Assembly: GCA_020353515.1 (NCBI GenBank)
Contig: CP070695.1
Location: 47,485-93,855 of the forward strand
Length of the DNA: 46,371 bases
Origin: Candidatus Heimdallarchaeota archaeon
Lineage (GTDB): Archaea; Asgardarchaeota; Heimdallarchaeia; Hodarchaeales; Hodarchaeaceae
Reading direction: 5' to 3'
This document shows, in pieces, positions 17,099-26,321 of the stretch. Made by a program: the position numbers and the translations under genes. Positions within the stretch are counted from its first letter, which is position 1. Every line of letters begins with the position of its first letter. The notes beneath the pieces are model-generated. The model saw only the letters and a list, made by a program, of their open reading frames with translations, was not told where the DNA came from and ran no database searches.

Positions 17099-17109
17099 AT
17101 TTATACACA
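17099..17109 (-). promoter_or_regulatory. Late-type promoter motif TGTGTATAAAT
   Basis: Identical to the motif at 27941-27951 and containing TATAAAT, seven of the eight bases of the T4 late promoter core. It lies 22 bp upstream of the protease-scaffold start at 17077. Confidence 0.6.
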
Positions 17110-17161
17110 ATTATAATATTAAAATACATCTAAAAAAAGAACATTCATTAATTAGATTAAT

Positions 17162-17482
17162 TTATTTTTTATTGGCTTTAATAAAATTAATTATATCAAC
17201 TTTTGCCTTATCGTCATCATAGACAATCTTAGAAGCCAGTCCTTCATCACCCAATTCTTTAACAGCATTAGTAGCTATATCTATAGAAGATGGTAAATAG
17301 AACGATCTTCTTTCCATCATTCCATTAACATCAATTTCTCTAATATATGAAAAATCAATTTCTTCTCTTCCATCAAATATATATTTACCAATATTAAATT
17401 CATTTGCCGGAATTAATATTCCATCAATGGTCATAACCGCCTGTCTACTTTTAGTGTCTAGAGATACATTAACAATAGCCAT
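17162..17482 (-). CDS. Small head-region protein, unrecognised
   Basis: 106 residues, mixed charge, beta strands at the N-terminus (MAIVNVSLDTKSRQAVMTIDGI) and a helical, acidic C-terminus. ATG 17482 has GGAGG six nucleotides upstream, and the gene follows the preceding stop by only two nucleotides, so it is certainly translated with its neighbours between the portal and protease genes. No catalytic motif, membrane segment or cysteine pair. It may be a head-assembly accessory protein; I do not recognise it. Confidence 0.7.
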   Translation of the reverse strand: MAIVNVSLDTKSRQAVMTIDGILIPANEFNIGKYIFDGREEIDFSYIREIDVNGMMERRSFYLPSSIDIATNAVKELGDEGLASKIVYDDDKAKVDIINFIKANKK

Positions 17483-17484
17483 AA

Positions 17485-17868
17485 TTATCCTCCTAAATTA
17501 GATTTACAAGAATTAATAAATTCTCTTTCCGTATTAGTTAAACCACCCTTTGATTTATATGATTCTAATAATGCCTTAGCATGTCTTTGTAAATGAGATT
17601 TTGCCCTACCTCTAAAAGCACTAGCACCTTCTTTCACAGGTTTAACTTGATTAACTCTAGCTAAAGCATTTCTTAAATGTGGTAAATCAACTGTTCCATT
17701 AGCATTAGGATCAGTAGCACTTTGGGTATGATGTGGTAAGTGACGATATTTTTGTAAAGTTTTGCCTTTATCGTCTTTCTCTGCTCCTTTCTCAACTATA
17801 AAAGCAGCATCAGGAAAACTCTTATCTCCATATGTATTCAATGCCTCAAAAAATCTTTTAAAATCCAT
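17485..17868 (-). CDS. Small head-region protein with HLRNALARV domain
   Basis: 127 residues. The order YGDKSFPDAAFIVEKG, then KYRHLPHHTQ, then VDLPHLRNALARVNQVKP and HLQRHAKALL is characteristic of a small domain often found as a separate protein or fused to the prohead protease in phage morphogenesis clusters. It is basic and helical. It lies 7 bp after the portal gene and 2 bp before the 17162-17482 gene. Function in the virion is not established; an internal head protein or protease partner is the likeliest reading. Confidence 0.75.
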   Translation of the reverse strand: MDFKRFFEALNTYGDKSFPDAAFIVEKGAEKDDKGKTLQKYRHLPHHTQSATDPNANGTVDLPHLRNALARVNQVKPVKEGASAFRGRAKSHLQRHAKALLESYKSKGGLTNTEREFINSCKSNLGG

Positions 17869-17875
17869 AACCTGC

Positions 17876-20005
17876 CTACCTCTTTCGATTTAAATTAATC
17901 CACGCCAAAACAGTAAGATTTCTACGTTCTCTAATATTCGGTTCTCTATTTGCATAAGCAATAAAATCAGATTTTAATTTATCAAATATTTTCTGCATAT
18001 AAATATCTTGTCCAACAATGGAGTTCAATCTCTCATTAATAACATTATTATTAACAGTATCACTTGGTAATAAAACTGATAAAATTCCCCTTTTAACTAA
18101 TTCAAGTTGTTCTCTCTGGGACTTAGTAAGTAATTTCATATTTTTAATATTATTATATTCAAGATATTTATTATCTATAAATTTATCAATAGAATCTAAT
18201 AATGTATTTCCAATAGTTTGTAAAACAGAAAAAGTATGTGGAGTCCTTTCATCTCTTGGCGCAGTATCTTTTGTTGATGGTGGTCTGCCTGGGGAATTAT
18301 CTCCTTCATCTGTGGGTTGATCTCCAAGTGGATTATCTCCACCATTATTATCAGTAGTTGTTTTTGGAAGATCACTATGTCTATTTAAACCCTGTTTAAC
18401 TTTCTCTACTTGAATAGCAAGGTCTGTTTGTTTTTCCATAACAGAAAATGGGCGATTATACGGATTGGATTTTTCAAGTATACCTGGATCATTTTCTCTA
18501 ATTTGCTGTTCTGATTTAAGCCTTTCTAATTCTATCATATAATTAACACCAAAAACTTCAGCAACTTTCTCCGATGATATAATTCCTCTGTCTAGTAATT
18601 GTATCATCAATTGTTTTTCAGCAGCCTCATCCCTTAAAGACATAGTGCCAAAATTAATAGCTGGAATTTGTTTAAATCCCATTGCATCTGCAACCAATCT
18701 TAATTCGTATTGCATCCACCGAATAGCCCTGCCCCTCACATATTCAAGTCTTTCTACCAAAGTTTTAAGTTGTACAAAAGCGGATTGAGCATTACGTGTA
18801 CCGAGATCTTGTCCGCCTATTAATGAATCAGGAATTCCTAAACCGCGTACAATATCCGCATTAACACCAACATATTTATCTGGTCCAAGAATTTTATCTA
18901 CTGGGGGATATTCAACCTGTAAATCTATCATATCGTCCCAAACCAGGTCCATAACTCCCCCACCAATATTATGCTGTAAAATATCAATTAATTTATCAAC
19001 AATGGCTGGTGATGGCATAATCTGTTGATCAGATTTTCCCAATTTCCACAAACGAATAACGTTAATAACACCATCTAATGCTGCCATGTCAGCTAATCTC
19101 ATTTTCTCCTTAAACATTATATCTTCGAGTACCCCATAGAGAAATGGTGTTCCCCAATCTTCCCAATCATCCTTTTTGTAATAATCAACATAAATCTTAT
19201 TCATATCCAACGCAATTGTGTTACTTCCATGCTTAACCCCCATAACTATCTCTGGAGGTAATTTTTCAACAAAGTCTTTTTCTGCTATTGTTTGGGGATT
19301 TCTTATTGAATTAGCAAGCGAAGTTGGAATTCTTATACCTAACGAATCTGAGCCAAAAAATCTTCCAACTTCACCACCTATTTTTTCTACAATGGCTGGA
19401 GACAAAAAGATATATTTCCATGGAATAACTCTTTTATCAATACGTTTTGAGGGAATATTAATTTTTTCTGGAGGATCGGCAACTTTGGTTTCATCAACTA
19501 CACCAATTAATCGAACACCCTTTGTCATTTCCTTAGCAACTGGCTTCGGCAAAAAAGCATTCTTACGTCTAACAATAACATTCGCATCTCTCATTAAAAG
19601 TTTCATATAATCATGAGCCCTACCTGATAAATCAACTTTTTTGGCCCATTTCCGATAAAATCTTTCTTGAGTCTTAATCGGATGCTGTAACTCTAAACCT
19701 TCTGCTGCGAAATCGGTCATAAGGTCAATAATATTTCTAACCATACCAACCTTGCGATAGACGGCTTGACAACCTAAAATGATATCAACATGTTTTTGGG
19801 GTAATTTATCGGCAGGACGATAACTGTCATAATCGTAACGATTGTGTCCGGCTCTCAAGTTAATATTTGTGGCAGTTGCATGCTTAATTCCTCCTTGAGT
19901 TGAACATATATCTGGTAAAGTATATTCATCAAGATTTTTATCACACTTGACATATAGACTAGGAATAAGAGGTTGAGATTTAGGACTATTTATTTGTTTT
20001 GGCAT
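17876..20005 (-). CDS. Portal protein
   Basis: 709 residues from ATG 20005 with GGGAG seven nucleotides upstream. The stretch YRKVGMVRNIIDLMTDFAAEGLEL near residue 83, a central DKILGPDKYVGVNADIVRGLGIPDSLIGG and the following long helix (AQSAFVQLKTLVERLEYVRGRAI) match large phage portal proteins, where the last helix lines the DNA channel. The C-terminal 200 residues include a Pro/Asp/Gly-rich linker and a helical domain that may serve as a fused minor head domain. The gene directly follows the terminase, with a late-type promoter motif at 20039-20049 that lets head genes be expressed separately from terminase. Confidence 0.9.
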   Translation of the reverse strand: MPKQINSPKSQPLIPSLYVKCDKNLDEYTLPDICSTQGGIKHATATNINLRAGHNRYDYDSYRPADKLPQKHVDIILGCQAVYRKVGMVRNIIDLMTDFAAEGLELQHPIKTQERFYRKWAKKVDLSGRAHDYMKLLMRDANVIVRRKNAFLPKPVAKEMTKGVRLIGVVDETKVADPPEKINIPSKRIDKRVIPWKYIFLSPAIVEKIGGEVGRFFGSDSLGIRIPTSLANSIRNPQTIAEKDFVEKLPPEIVMGVKHGSNTIALDMNKIYVDYYKKDDWEDWGTPFLYGVLEDIMFKEKMRLADMAALDGVINVIRLWKLGKSDQQIMPSPAIVDKLIDILQHNIGGGVMDLVWDDMIDLQVEYPPVDKILGPDKYVGVNADIVRGLGIPDSLIGGQDLGTRNAQSAFVQLKTLVERLEYVRGRAIRWMQYELRLVADAMGFKQIPAINFGTMSLRDEAAEKQLMIQLLDRGIISSEKVAEVFGVNYMIELERLKSEQQIRENDPGILEKSNPYNRPFSVMEKQTDLAIQVEKVKQGLNRHSDLPKTTTDNNGGDNPLGDQPTDEGDNSPGRPPSTKDTAPRDERTPHTFSVLQTIGNTLLDSIDKFIDNKYLEYNNIKNMKLLTKSQREQLELVKRGILSVLLPSDTVNNNVINERLNSIVGQDIYMQKIFDKLKSDFIAYANREPNIRERRNLTVLAWINLNRKR

Positions 20006-20038
20006 CTTATCTCCCTTAAAACGATTAAATTACAATTA

Positions 20039-20049
20039 ATTATACACCA
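20039..20049 (-). promoter_or_regulatory. Late-type phage promoter motif TGGTGTATAAT
   Basis: Identical to motifs at 1654-1664 and 14011-14021. It occupies the gap between the terminase stop (20056) and the portal start (20005), 34 bp upstream of the latter. Confidence 0.68.
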
Positions 20050-20055
20050 TATATA

Positions 20056-23000
20056 TTAAATATGTTTACCGCGCTTAATAGCTCTAAAAATATCCCCAGT
20101 TTGAGCATGTTGAATATTTTTCATTCTTCCCACACCAGGTCCTCTATACATTGGTTCTTGTTTATTTGGTTTTATTCTCTTTTTTATGTTGCCAGCGACA
20201 TCATCATAATCTATGTTAACTATCGGTGCAATTTCTGTGTCATAAATATATTTATGTGCTAAAAGTAATGCAGTATAACGGTCTTTTTTTAATCTACCCT
20301 TTTTAACACGTCCCTCAACTGTCCCCGGCTGTACTCCCCGTGGAGTATCAAATCTTTCTTTCCCAGTTGGGGTTTCACTCATATGGATAGTTGTCATTTC
20401 ATTTTTCAATTCTTCTATATTTAAAACATTATCTTCATAGGTATCAAATATAATACCAGAAGCTTTTTCTATTTCAATAGCAGAATACATTTTAACACTA
20501 TCGAATGCTGGAAATAATAAAGTACGTGTTTCAAGATTTTTATGCAATACAATATTTGCAATTCTATTAAATTCACTACTCTGTGCTATAAGATGTAATA
20601 TGTGACGACCATCCACAAGACCATCTGTTGGCTTAACAATATCCTGTTCTATAATTTCATAAATCGGAAAATCCCCATTAGATATATCCATCATTTTTTT
20701 ATTAGTTAACATTTCAGATATAGCATAGCCACCACCCTGACTGTCCATCTCAATACGCACAGGATTGAATAATTGAACTAATTCTCTAATTTTAGTACAA
20801 CAATATGCGTAATAATCCTCGCTAGTAATCAATCCCTGTTTTTTTCGTTTAGCAAATTCTGCCTTATTTACAGACCAACCATAAACGACCCTATAATGAT
20901 GTTGTCTAATTTCTACGATAATAATAGCAAAATTATCTCTTTCAGCAGCCGGATCAATACCCATTACATACTTACCATTTGGCATGCCTTTCATTAACGG
21001 GGTAAAAGTAACTTCACCATCTGGTGTCATAATTGGTTTATTTGGTCCAACAGTGCACGATTCTATTAAAGTTCTTGGATAAAATCCATCAGAATCACGA
21101 ACAAAAATGGCGCCATATTCCATTAAAAATAAGTTACGAGGCAAGGTAGCTTTGGCGTTAGCTAATTGTTTTGGTTCTAATAAACCATCAGGTAAATGGG
21201 TATATGGAATACGAATTACAGCATAATCTCTATAATCAAAATTATCTGGAATTAAATGTTCTCCACCAAAAATATTGGATATCTTTTCTATGTTTCCTTT
21301 ACTAGATACAATGTCTTTCCACATTTGATATCGTCTAGCAAAATGATTAAATGCATAATATGCCGTTCCAGAGTATATAATTTGATTACCCTTTGAAGAA
21401 TTAATGTCCAAAACTAATTTAGACATAACATCTTTCGGAATATTCATTTTTTTTAATTGTTTCTCAAAAGCAATCCTCTTAGCTTCTTCCACCGGGGTTT
21501 TGGAAGTAGAAGCAAAACCCCTAACAACAATATCAAAAACATCTTCAGGAATACTGGCAAATTCATCTGCAATAACAGTGTTGGCCCGAAACCCGCGTAT
21601 TTTTGTGTTATGACTATAAAAGCCATTGGCACAATATTCATGCCCATCTGGAATATGTACATCGAAAGTAACACATTCATCATCTTCTATGGAGATAATT
21701 TTATCATAATAAATATTAGGATCGGCAAGACGACGAATAGATTTAATGCGTGGATCATCTATTTCTCCATATACTCTAAGAAAATGATCTACAAGAACTC
21801 TACTAGCAGTAATTTTCTCCTTTAATCTGGCAGCACAAACTGGAACACAATTTCCAGTACCACGTTTTGCCCTGTAATTTTCCGCAATGTTAATCATATC
21901 CGGCAATATGTCTGGAATAGAATCATTCTGATTCATCCATCTCTTCTTTCGACCAATGCCTTCAAGTAATTTATCTTGTTTTCTTTTAAGTCTAAACCCT
22001 ATCTCTTTGGCAAAAACTAGAACATCGGTCCCAGTAATGGAAAGTTCATAGCATTCTTCCCATTTTTCATTTCTCTTTCGAGATTTAACATGCGAAACAA
22101 TACCATAATGAAGTAATATATATTGTAATTGTCTAACCAATTCTTTGCTGGTGTTGGTAAAACCAACCATTATTGTTGTACCACCATGTTTATCTTGAAC
22201 AACCCTTGTGTGACCATCTGTGTCAAAAAGACCAGAAATAAATGCAGATGTTACATTACGCGAAGAACTTAGAATGGTTGATGGAAATTGTTTGTCCTTA
22301 GTTTTTAGGTGATTTAAAGATATACCAAATCTATCGCATAAATCAACTTGATGCAATTTGCCCCTCATCACATATTTAGTTTTGTCCGATGGTATCTGTT
22401 TGAAATTTCCCAATATATTAACTGCTGATGATAATTCCAAGTCATTAGTTCTAAAGGTAGTTTCATAGGGTTGAGTAAAACTACCATCACCTATTAATAG
22501 CCCTATTGCATAAGCCTGTTCTTCGGTAATGTCGTTATTTCCATTATGCCATCTAATAGATTTGTCTAATAAAATTCTATCACCAATTTTTATTTCATCC
22601 ATTCTAGACCAAATTATATTACTATTTCTAACAATCTTTAATTTATGATTTGGTGTGGCATTAAATTCAAACCCATAATGCGTTTTGATTTTTTTTGTCT
22701 TTGATTTTCCATTGCAATAGGATTCATCACTCAATCTGAATTTACTATTTCCCCAAACTTTTTTGTATCTATTAATTATAGTTTTATTAGTCTGATTAGG
22801 CTTTTGATCATCAGATATTCTTCCAAATTTATCCTGATATGTAACACAAGTTAAAGCTTCACTGCACCCATCTCCCATCGGCAATGCATATATAATACTA
22901 TCACCCAATCTAAAATAACATAAATCAACATTTTGTCGTGGTCCAGCCTTTTTCCCTCCACCAACTATATTACGTAACATTCTAGAGTTATTCCAAATAT

Positions 23001-23412
23001 TTTCTATATAACCAAAAACTAATTTAGCTTGACGTAATCCAGCACCAACAATAACAACTTTGGTTCCAGGATCAAACATTGCTCTAAGAATAGCGTAAAC
23101 AGCTAGGATATAACTTTTACTTCCGCCACGAGATGCAATTAACATAGGAAACGGAGTTTTCCATAATGTTTGTAAAATAGCTATTTGAATAGGGAAAAGA
23201 TTTATTCCCAAAATAACCTTTGTTGTCCAGCCAATGTTATCAACATTAAGCATATGATTAATTACAGCTTCATCTAATGGAGTTTTTGATTGTTTAAAAT
23301 CTGTAAATATATGCTTATCTATATTTGGGACATATTCTCTATATGGAAATAAATGAATATATTTGCCCTGATCTCCATATAATAAATCATCTATTAATTT
23401 ACTATAATCCAA
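20056..23412 (-). CDS. Terminase large subunit interrupted by an intein
   Basis: 1118 residues from a TTG at 23412, which has GGAAGAGGA five nucleotides upstream and overlaps the ERCC4 gene's stop; an upstream in-frame TTG at 23487 is possible but poorly placed. The ATPase domain shows Walker A ASRGGSKSY (residues 93-101) and Walker B VIADEFA with Asp616-Glu617. The nuclease domain shows GIDPAA (Asp820) and EMDSQGGG (Asp890). A 420-residue intein sits between LPMGDG and TKIRGFRAN, that is, between the nucleotide-binding segment and Walker B. Spliced length would be about 698 residues, typical of large terminases. The enzyme pumps DNA into the procapsid through the portal encoded next. Confidence 0.92.
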   Translation of the reverse strand: MDYSKLIDDLLYGDQGKYIHLFPYREYVPNIDKHIFTDFKQSKTPLDEAVINHMLNVDNIGWTTKVILGINLFPIQIAILQTLWKTPFPMLIASRGGSKSYILAVYAILRAMFDPGTKVVIVGAGLRQAKLVFGYIENIWNNSRMLRNIVGGGKKAGPRQNVDLCYFRLGDSIIYALPMGDGCSEALTCVTYQDKFGRISDDQKPNQTNKTIINRYKKVWGNSKFRLSDESYCNGKSKTKKIKTHYGFEFNATPNHKLKIVRNSNIIWSRMDEIKIGDRILLDKSIRWHNGNNDITEEQAYAIGLLIGDGSFTQPYETTFRTNDLELSSAVNILGNFKQIPSDKTKYVMRGKLHQVDLCDRFGISLNHLKTKDKQFPSTILSSSRNVTSAFISGLFDTDGHTRVVQDKHGGTTIMVGFTNTSKELVRQLQYILLHYGIVSHVKSRKRNEKWEECYELSITGTDVLVFAKEIGFRLKRKQDKLLEGIGRKKRWMNQNDSIPDILPDMINIAENYRAKRGTGNCVPVCAARLKEKITASRVLVDHFLRVYGEIDDPRIKSIRRLADPNIYYDKIISIEDDECVTFDVHIPDGHEYCANGFYSHNTKIRGFRANTVIADEFASIPEDVFDIVVRGFASTSKTPVEEAKRIAFEKQLKKMNIPKDVMSKLVLDINSSKGNQIIYSGTAYYAFNHFARRYQMWKDIVSSKGNIEKISNIFGGEHLIPDNFDYRDYAVIRIPYTHLPDGLLEPKQLANAKATLPRNLFLMEYGAIFVRDSDGFYPRTLIESCTVGPNKPIMTPDGEVTFTPLMKGMPNGKYVMGIDPAAERDNFAIIIVEIRQHHYRVVYGWSVNKAEFAKRKKQGLITSEDYYAYCCTKIRELVQLFNPVRIEMDSQGGGYAISEMLTNKKMMDISNGDFPIYEIIEQDIVKPTDGLVDGRHILHLIAQSSEFNRIANIVLHKNLETRTLLFPAFDSVKMYSAIEIEKASGIIFDTYEDNVLNIEELKNEMTTIHMSETPTGKERFDTPRGVQPGTVEGRVKKGRLKKDRYTALLLAHKYIYDTEIAPIVNIDYDDVAGNIKKRIKPNKQEPMYRGPGVGRMKNIQHAQTGDIFRAIKRGKHI
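21607..22866 (-). other. Intein with LAGLIDADG homing endonuclease in terminase
   Basis: Residues 183-602 of the terminase. The first residue is Cys and the last two are His-Asn (FYSHN), followed by Thr at the +1 position. The C-terminal block DVHIPDGHEYCANGFYSHN matches the Hint-domain end. Two dodecapeptide motifs, AYAIGLLIGDGSF (300-312) and AFISGLFDTDGHT (390-402), both with an acidic catalytic residue, mark an apparently intact monomeric LAGLIDADG endonuclease. The N-terminal block (CSEALTCVTYQD) is unusual because a second Cys follows six residues later, so the exact upstream junction is slightly uncertain. Confidence 0.9.
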
Positions 23413-23947
23413 AATAATCCTCTTCCATTTTCTTTGAATATGATTTTTGAATCCAACGGCCCTTTTCTTTCCTAATAACCTCTTCAAATATCATTTGGGC
23501 AATTTTTTGTCCACACGATCCAACTGGAATGATATGCACACCGTATTTAACAGATAATGACATGAGCCATCTAATTAAAGATTTACCTGGCACATTCTTG
23601 GAAAATTGTGGTGGAGATAATTCCATAATATCTGGATTGAATGAAGATTCAATAATAACATACGAATATTTTATTTTGGACATTCTATCCATTTCTTCCT
23701 CAAACAATTGTCGCTTATTTTTACTATAATTTCCCCAAAGTTCAGAAAAACCAAATTTACGTTCTATGGCTAGAATATCTGTATAGCCAACAATACTATA
23801 ATCGCCAGTTTCAATAGTATCTATTATAGTACCCTTGCATCGAGGTGGACGATAATCTGGCGCATGTTCATTAAACCACCACCCATGTCCCTTTTGCTCC
23901 CTGGTATCACGAATAACTGTATAAGTCGGAAGTACAAGTCTAGGCAT
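23402..23947 (-). CDS. ERCC4-domain nuclease
   Basis: 181 residues. The motif order IRDTREQ (12-18), ETGDYS (46-51) and IERK (61-64) is that of the ERCC4/XPF-type nuclease fold, which cuts branched or flapped DNA. The canonical ERKxxxD becomes ERKFGFSE here, so the last acidic residue is shifted by one position. No helix-hairpin-helix domain follows, unlike cellular XPF/MUS81, which fits the short phage forms. It directly precedes and overlaps the terminase gene, suggesting a role in resolving DNA branches before packaging, analogous to T4 endonuclease VII. That role is inferred from position. Confidence 0.85.
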   Translation of the reverse strand: MPRLVLPTYTVIRDTREQKGHGWWFNEHAPDYRPPRCKGTIIDTIETGDYSIVGYTDILAIERKFGFSELWGNYSKNKRQLFEEEMDRMSKIKYSYVIIESSFNPDIMELSPPQFSKNVPGKSLIRWLMSLSVKYGVHIIPVGSCGQKIAQMIFEEVIRKEKGRWIQKSYSKKMEEDYFGL

Positions 23948-23966
23948 CGATTTTAACCCCCTTATT

Positions 23967-24989
23967 CTAATCTCGACATTTTATTAACTTTTCATAATCA
24001 TCTTGAACCATACAATCAATCATATCCGTAAAATGAATAGTTGGTTTCCATCCAAGAACCCTTTTAGCTTTACTTGAATCAGCACATAGTAAATTAATAT
24101 CCATTGGTCTATAAAATTTCTTATCAATAACAACATAATCTTTATAATCTAATCCAGCACTTCCAGCAAAGGCTATATCGAGAAAATTTTCAACAGAATG
24201 GGTTTTACCAGAGCCTAATACATAATCATCTGGTTTATTATATTGTAACATTAACCACATACCATAAACCATATCTTTCGCATGTGACCAATCTCTCTTA
24301 GTACCTATATTTCCAAGAAATAATGGTGGAACATCAACTCCTTTAGTTGGAAATCCATCATTTAAATCCATCCAATTCAAAAGCATGGCAACATACTTAG
24401 TGATTTTTTTAGTAACAAAATTTTCTCCCCTTCTAGGAGATTCATGATTAAATAAGATTCCAGCACAAGCAAAAACATTATATGCATTGCGATATAAATT
24501 AACTAACTGATGCGCATATAATTTTGATATAGCATATGGGGAATTTGGTTTCATTGGAGTAATTTCTGATTGCGATACAACATCGGTATTTCCGAACAAT
24601 TCTGACGTAGAAGCTTGATAAAATTTAGTTTTGGGAGATGTTTGACGTATTGCCTCTAATATATTCAATGGTCCAATAGCATTAACAGTGCAAGACACCA
24701 CAGGTTGTTTGAATGATGTTCCAACATGACTCATGGCAGCCAAATTATAAACTTCATTGGGTTTAATTCCAGATATTAATTCATAAATACATGCAGAGTC
24801 TGTTATATCACCTTCTATTAATTCAAAATTAGATTTATTTATCAGATGTGTGATTCTTTCTGTTGTGTTTACGGATGATCTTCTTATGAGACCATAAACT
24901 TTGTATCCCTTTTCTAATAGTAATTCAGAAAGATAACTTCCATCTTGACCAGTTGTTCCGGTAATCAATGCGGTTTTATTTATTTTCAT
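23967..24989 (-). CDS. gmd: GDP-mannose 4,6-dehydratase
   Basis: 340 residues from ATG 24989, preceded by GGGGGA, overlapping the SEC-C gene by 14 bp. The Rossmann motif GTTGQDG (11-17) is diagnostic for this short-chain dehydrogenase subfamily. The catalytic set is present: STSE near 127-130 and Tyr152-x3-Lys156. FNHESPRRGENFVTKKI is the family's substrate-binding segment. The enzyme converts GDP-mannose to GDP-4-keto-6-deoxymannose, precursor of GDP-fucose, GDP-rhamnose or GDP-perosamine, in the cytoplasm. It lies beside a glycosyltransferase, so phage-directed glycosylation of host surface, virion or DNA is plausible. No downstream epimerase is visible in this window. Confidence 0.95.
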   Translation of the reverse strand: MKINKTALITGTTGQDGSYLSELLLEKGYKVYGLIRRSSVNTTERITHLINKSNFELIEGDITDSACIYELISGIKPNEVYNLAAMSHVGTSFKQPVVSCTVNAIGPLNILEAIRQTSPKTKFYQASTSELFGNTDVVSQSEITPMKPNSPYAISKLYAHQLVNLYRNAYNVFACAGILFNHESPRRGENFVTKKITKYVAMLLNWMDLNDGFPTKGVDVPPLFLGNIGTKRDWSHAKDMVYGMWLMLQYNKPDDYVLGSGKTHSVENFLDIAFAGSAGLDYKDYVVIDKKFYRPMDINLLCADSSKAKRVLGWKPTIHFTDMIDCMVQDDYEKLIKCRD

Positions 24990-25236
24990 TTTTATTTTCC
25001 CCCCTATTTTGACCAACAATTCTTGCAATATTGTCGGGTAAATTTTCAACAATAGCATTAGCATCAATTGTAGTTAAATTGTCTATATCTGACATACAAC
25101 ATTTCTTATATTTTTTATTACTACCACATAGACATGGCCAATTACGACACCATTTTATTCTTTTCCTTTTGATTGGCATAGTAACTTCATTTATTTTTCT
25201 TTGAATATCACAGTGTTCAAAAGGTTTCATGTTCAT
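24976..25236 (-). CDS. Small SEC-C motif protein
   Basis: 86 residues from ATG 25236, nine nucleotides after AAAGGA; it overlaps the glycosyltransferase stop. A SEC-C zinc-binding signature is clear at about residues 34-48 (WPCLCGSNKKYKKCC), preceded by a basic KRKRIK stretch. The remainder is an acidic, probably helical tail. SEC-C modules occur at the C-terminus of SecA and in many small proteins, where they bind zinc and contact partners or nucleic acid. Its position between the glycosyltransferase and gmd suggests co-expression with sugar-modifying enzymes, but no direct functional link is visible. Confidence 0.82.
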   Translation of the reverse strand: MNMKPFEHCDIQRKINEVTMPIKRKRIKWCRNWPCLCGSNKKYKKCCMSDIDNLTTIDANAIVENLPDNIARIVGQNRGENKNENK

Positions 25237-26317
25237 ATACAATATTCCTTTGCGATGCATTAATCCTACAATCAATTTCCCAACAATATCTAGTAATCAA
25301 TTTATGTTTATAATCTTCTATTAATTTAGAATAATTATTCATGTTAATTTGTTGAAATAAATTAATCAATCTATTAAAATATGTATGATAATTGGCAATA
25401 TATTCAATGCTATTTCTAATACGATCAAAACGATCCTGCGGATTATTCAACCATGCAGTAATCTGTTGTATATAATTAGTAGTGCTAGTGCTAACAAAAC
25501 AATGTTCTTTAAAATATTTTTTAGCCAATAAATTATCAGATATTTGAATACCGCCACATAATAAAATCGTAAATGATCTCTCATTTATAAAAGCTTGTAA
25601 TTCAATTTGTTTCTTAGTGTGAACATTCGGACAGATTATCGCAGTAGAATAAATATCGGCTAATTTATCAATATTAGTTCCCAATGATCCATTATACTTT
25701 AAACCAGCCATATGCCAAATATCGTCTCCAAAAGCATGATATGAATATCCTAATAAATCTAATCTTTTAAACAATGGCTCAATTAATTGTCTCATAATAT
25801 CTTGGCGATGACCAAAATTTGCTACCATAGCCACATCAACAATTGGAATATAAGAAAATGGAACAGCTTTGATTAAATTTCCAGCCCATGGAATGTGCTG
25901 AATATTAATACAATTCTTTAACCATATATCCATATATGAATCCCAAAGATGTGGTTCTATATTGGTATGTGTGACTAATAAATTAATTTTTTTTAAAATA
26001 TTTGGCTCATCAATATGGGCAAGCTCATATTGATTATCAATGCTAATTCTTTGAGAATTTAATGGTAAAATATTGACAAAAACTACAACATTATTTTTAT
26101 TAATAATATCAATTGGTAATTGGCGAATACCATAACGAGAAGATGTCATTATTAAGTTAACACCATATTCTACTATTAATTTTTCACAATTTAACTTATT
26201 TTGCGGATTGATCACATATACTTTCCATCCTAATTCTCTAAGAGCGTCAACATATCCATGTTGTACCATTAGCGATGTTGTTCCTGGACGTGGAATATAG
26301 AGTGCTGTTTTATTCAT
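25217..26317 (-). CDS. CgeB-like glycosyltransferase
   Basis: 366 residues. The GT-B-type C-terminal signature is present: YSTAIICPNVHTKKQ, then NERSFTILLCGGIQISD near residue 270, followed by a LAKKYFKEHCF segment, as in the CgeB/DUF3880 family. The N-terminal half forms a Rossmann-like domain (KTALYIPRPGTTSLMVQHGYVDALRELGWKV is its start). These enzymes transfer an activated sugar to protein or polysaccharide acceptors in the cytoplasm. It is cotranscribed with gmd, hinting that a GDP-deoxyhexose could be its donor (inference). It begins 4 bp after the packaging-HTH gene. No membrane segment. Confidence 0.82.
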   Translation of the reverse strand: MNKTALYIPRPGTTSLMVQHGYVDALRELGWKVYVINPQNKLNCEKLIVEYGVNLIMTSSRYGIRQLPIDIINKNNVVVFVNILPLNSQRISIDNQYELAHIDEPNILKKINLLVTHTNIEPHLWDSYMDIWLKNCINIQHIPWAGNLIKAVPFSYIPIVDVAMVANFGHRQDIMRQLIEPLFKRLDLLGYSYHAFGDDIWHMAGLKYNGSLGTNIDKLADIYSTAIICPNVHTKKQIELQAFINERSFTILLCGGIQISDNLLAKKYFKEHCFVSTSTTNYIQQITAWLNNPQDRFDRIRNSIEYIANYHTYFNRLINLFQQINMNNYSKLIEDYKHKLITRYCWEIDCRINASQRNIVYEHETF

Positions 26318-26321
26318 AAAT

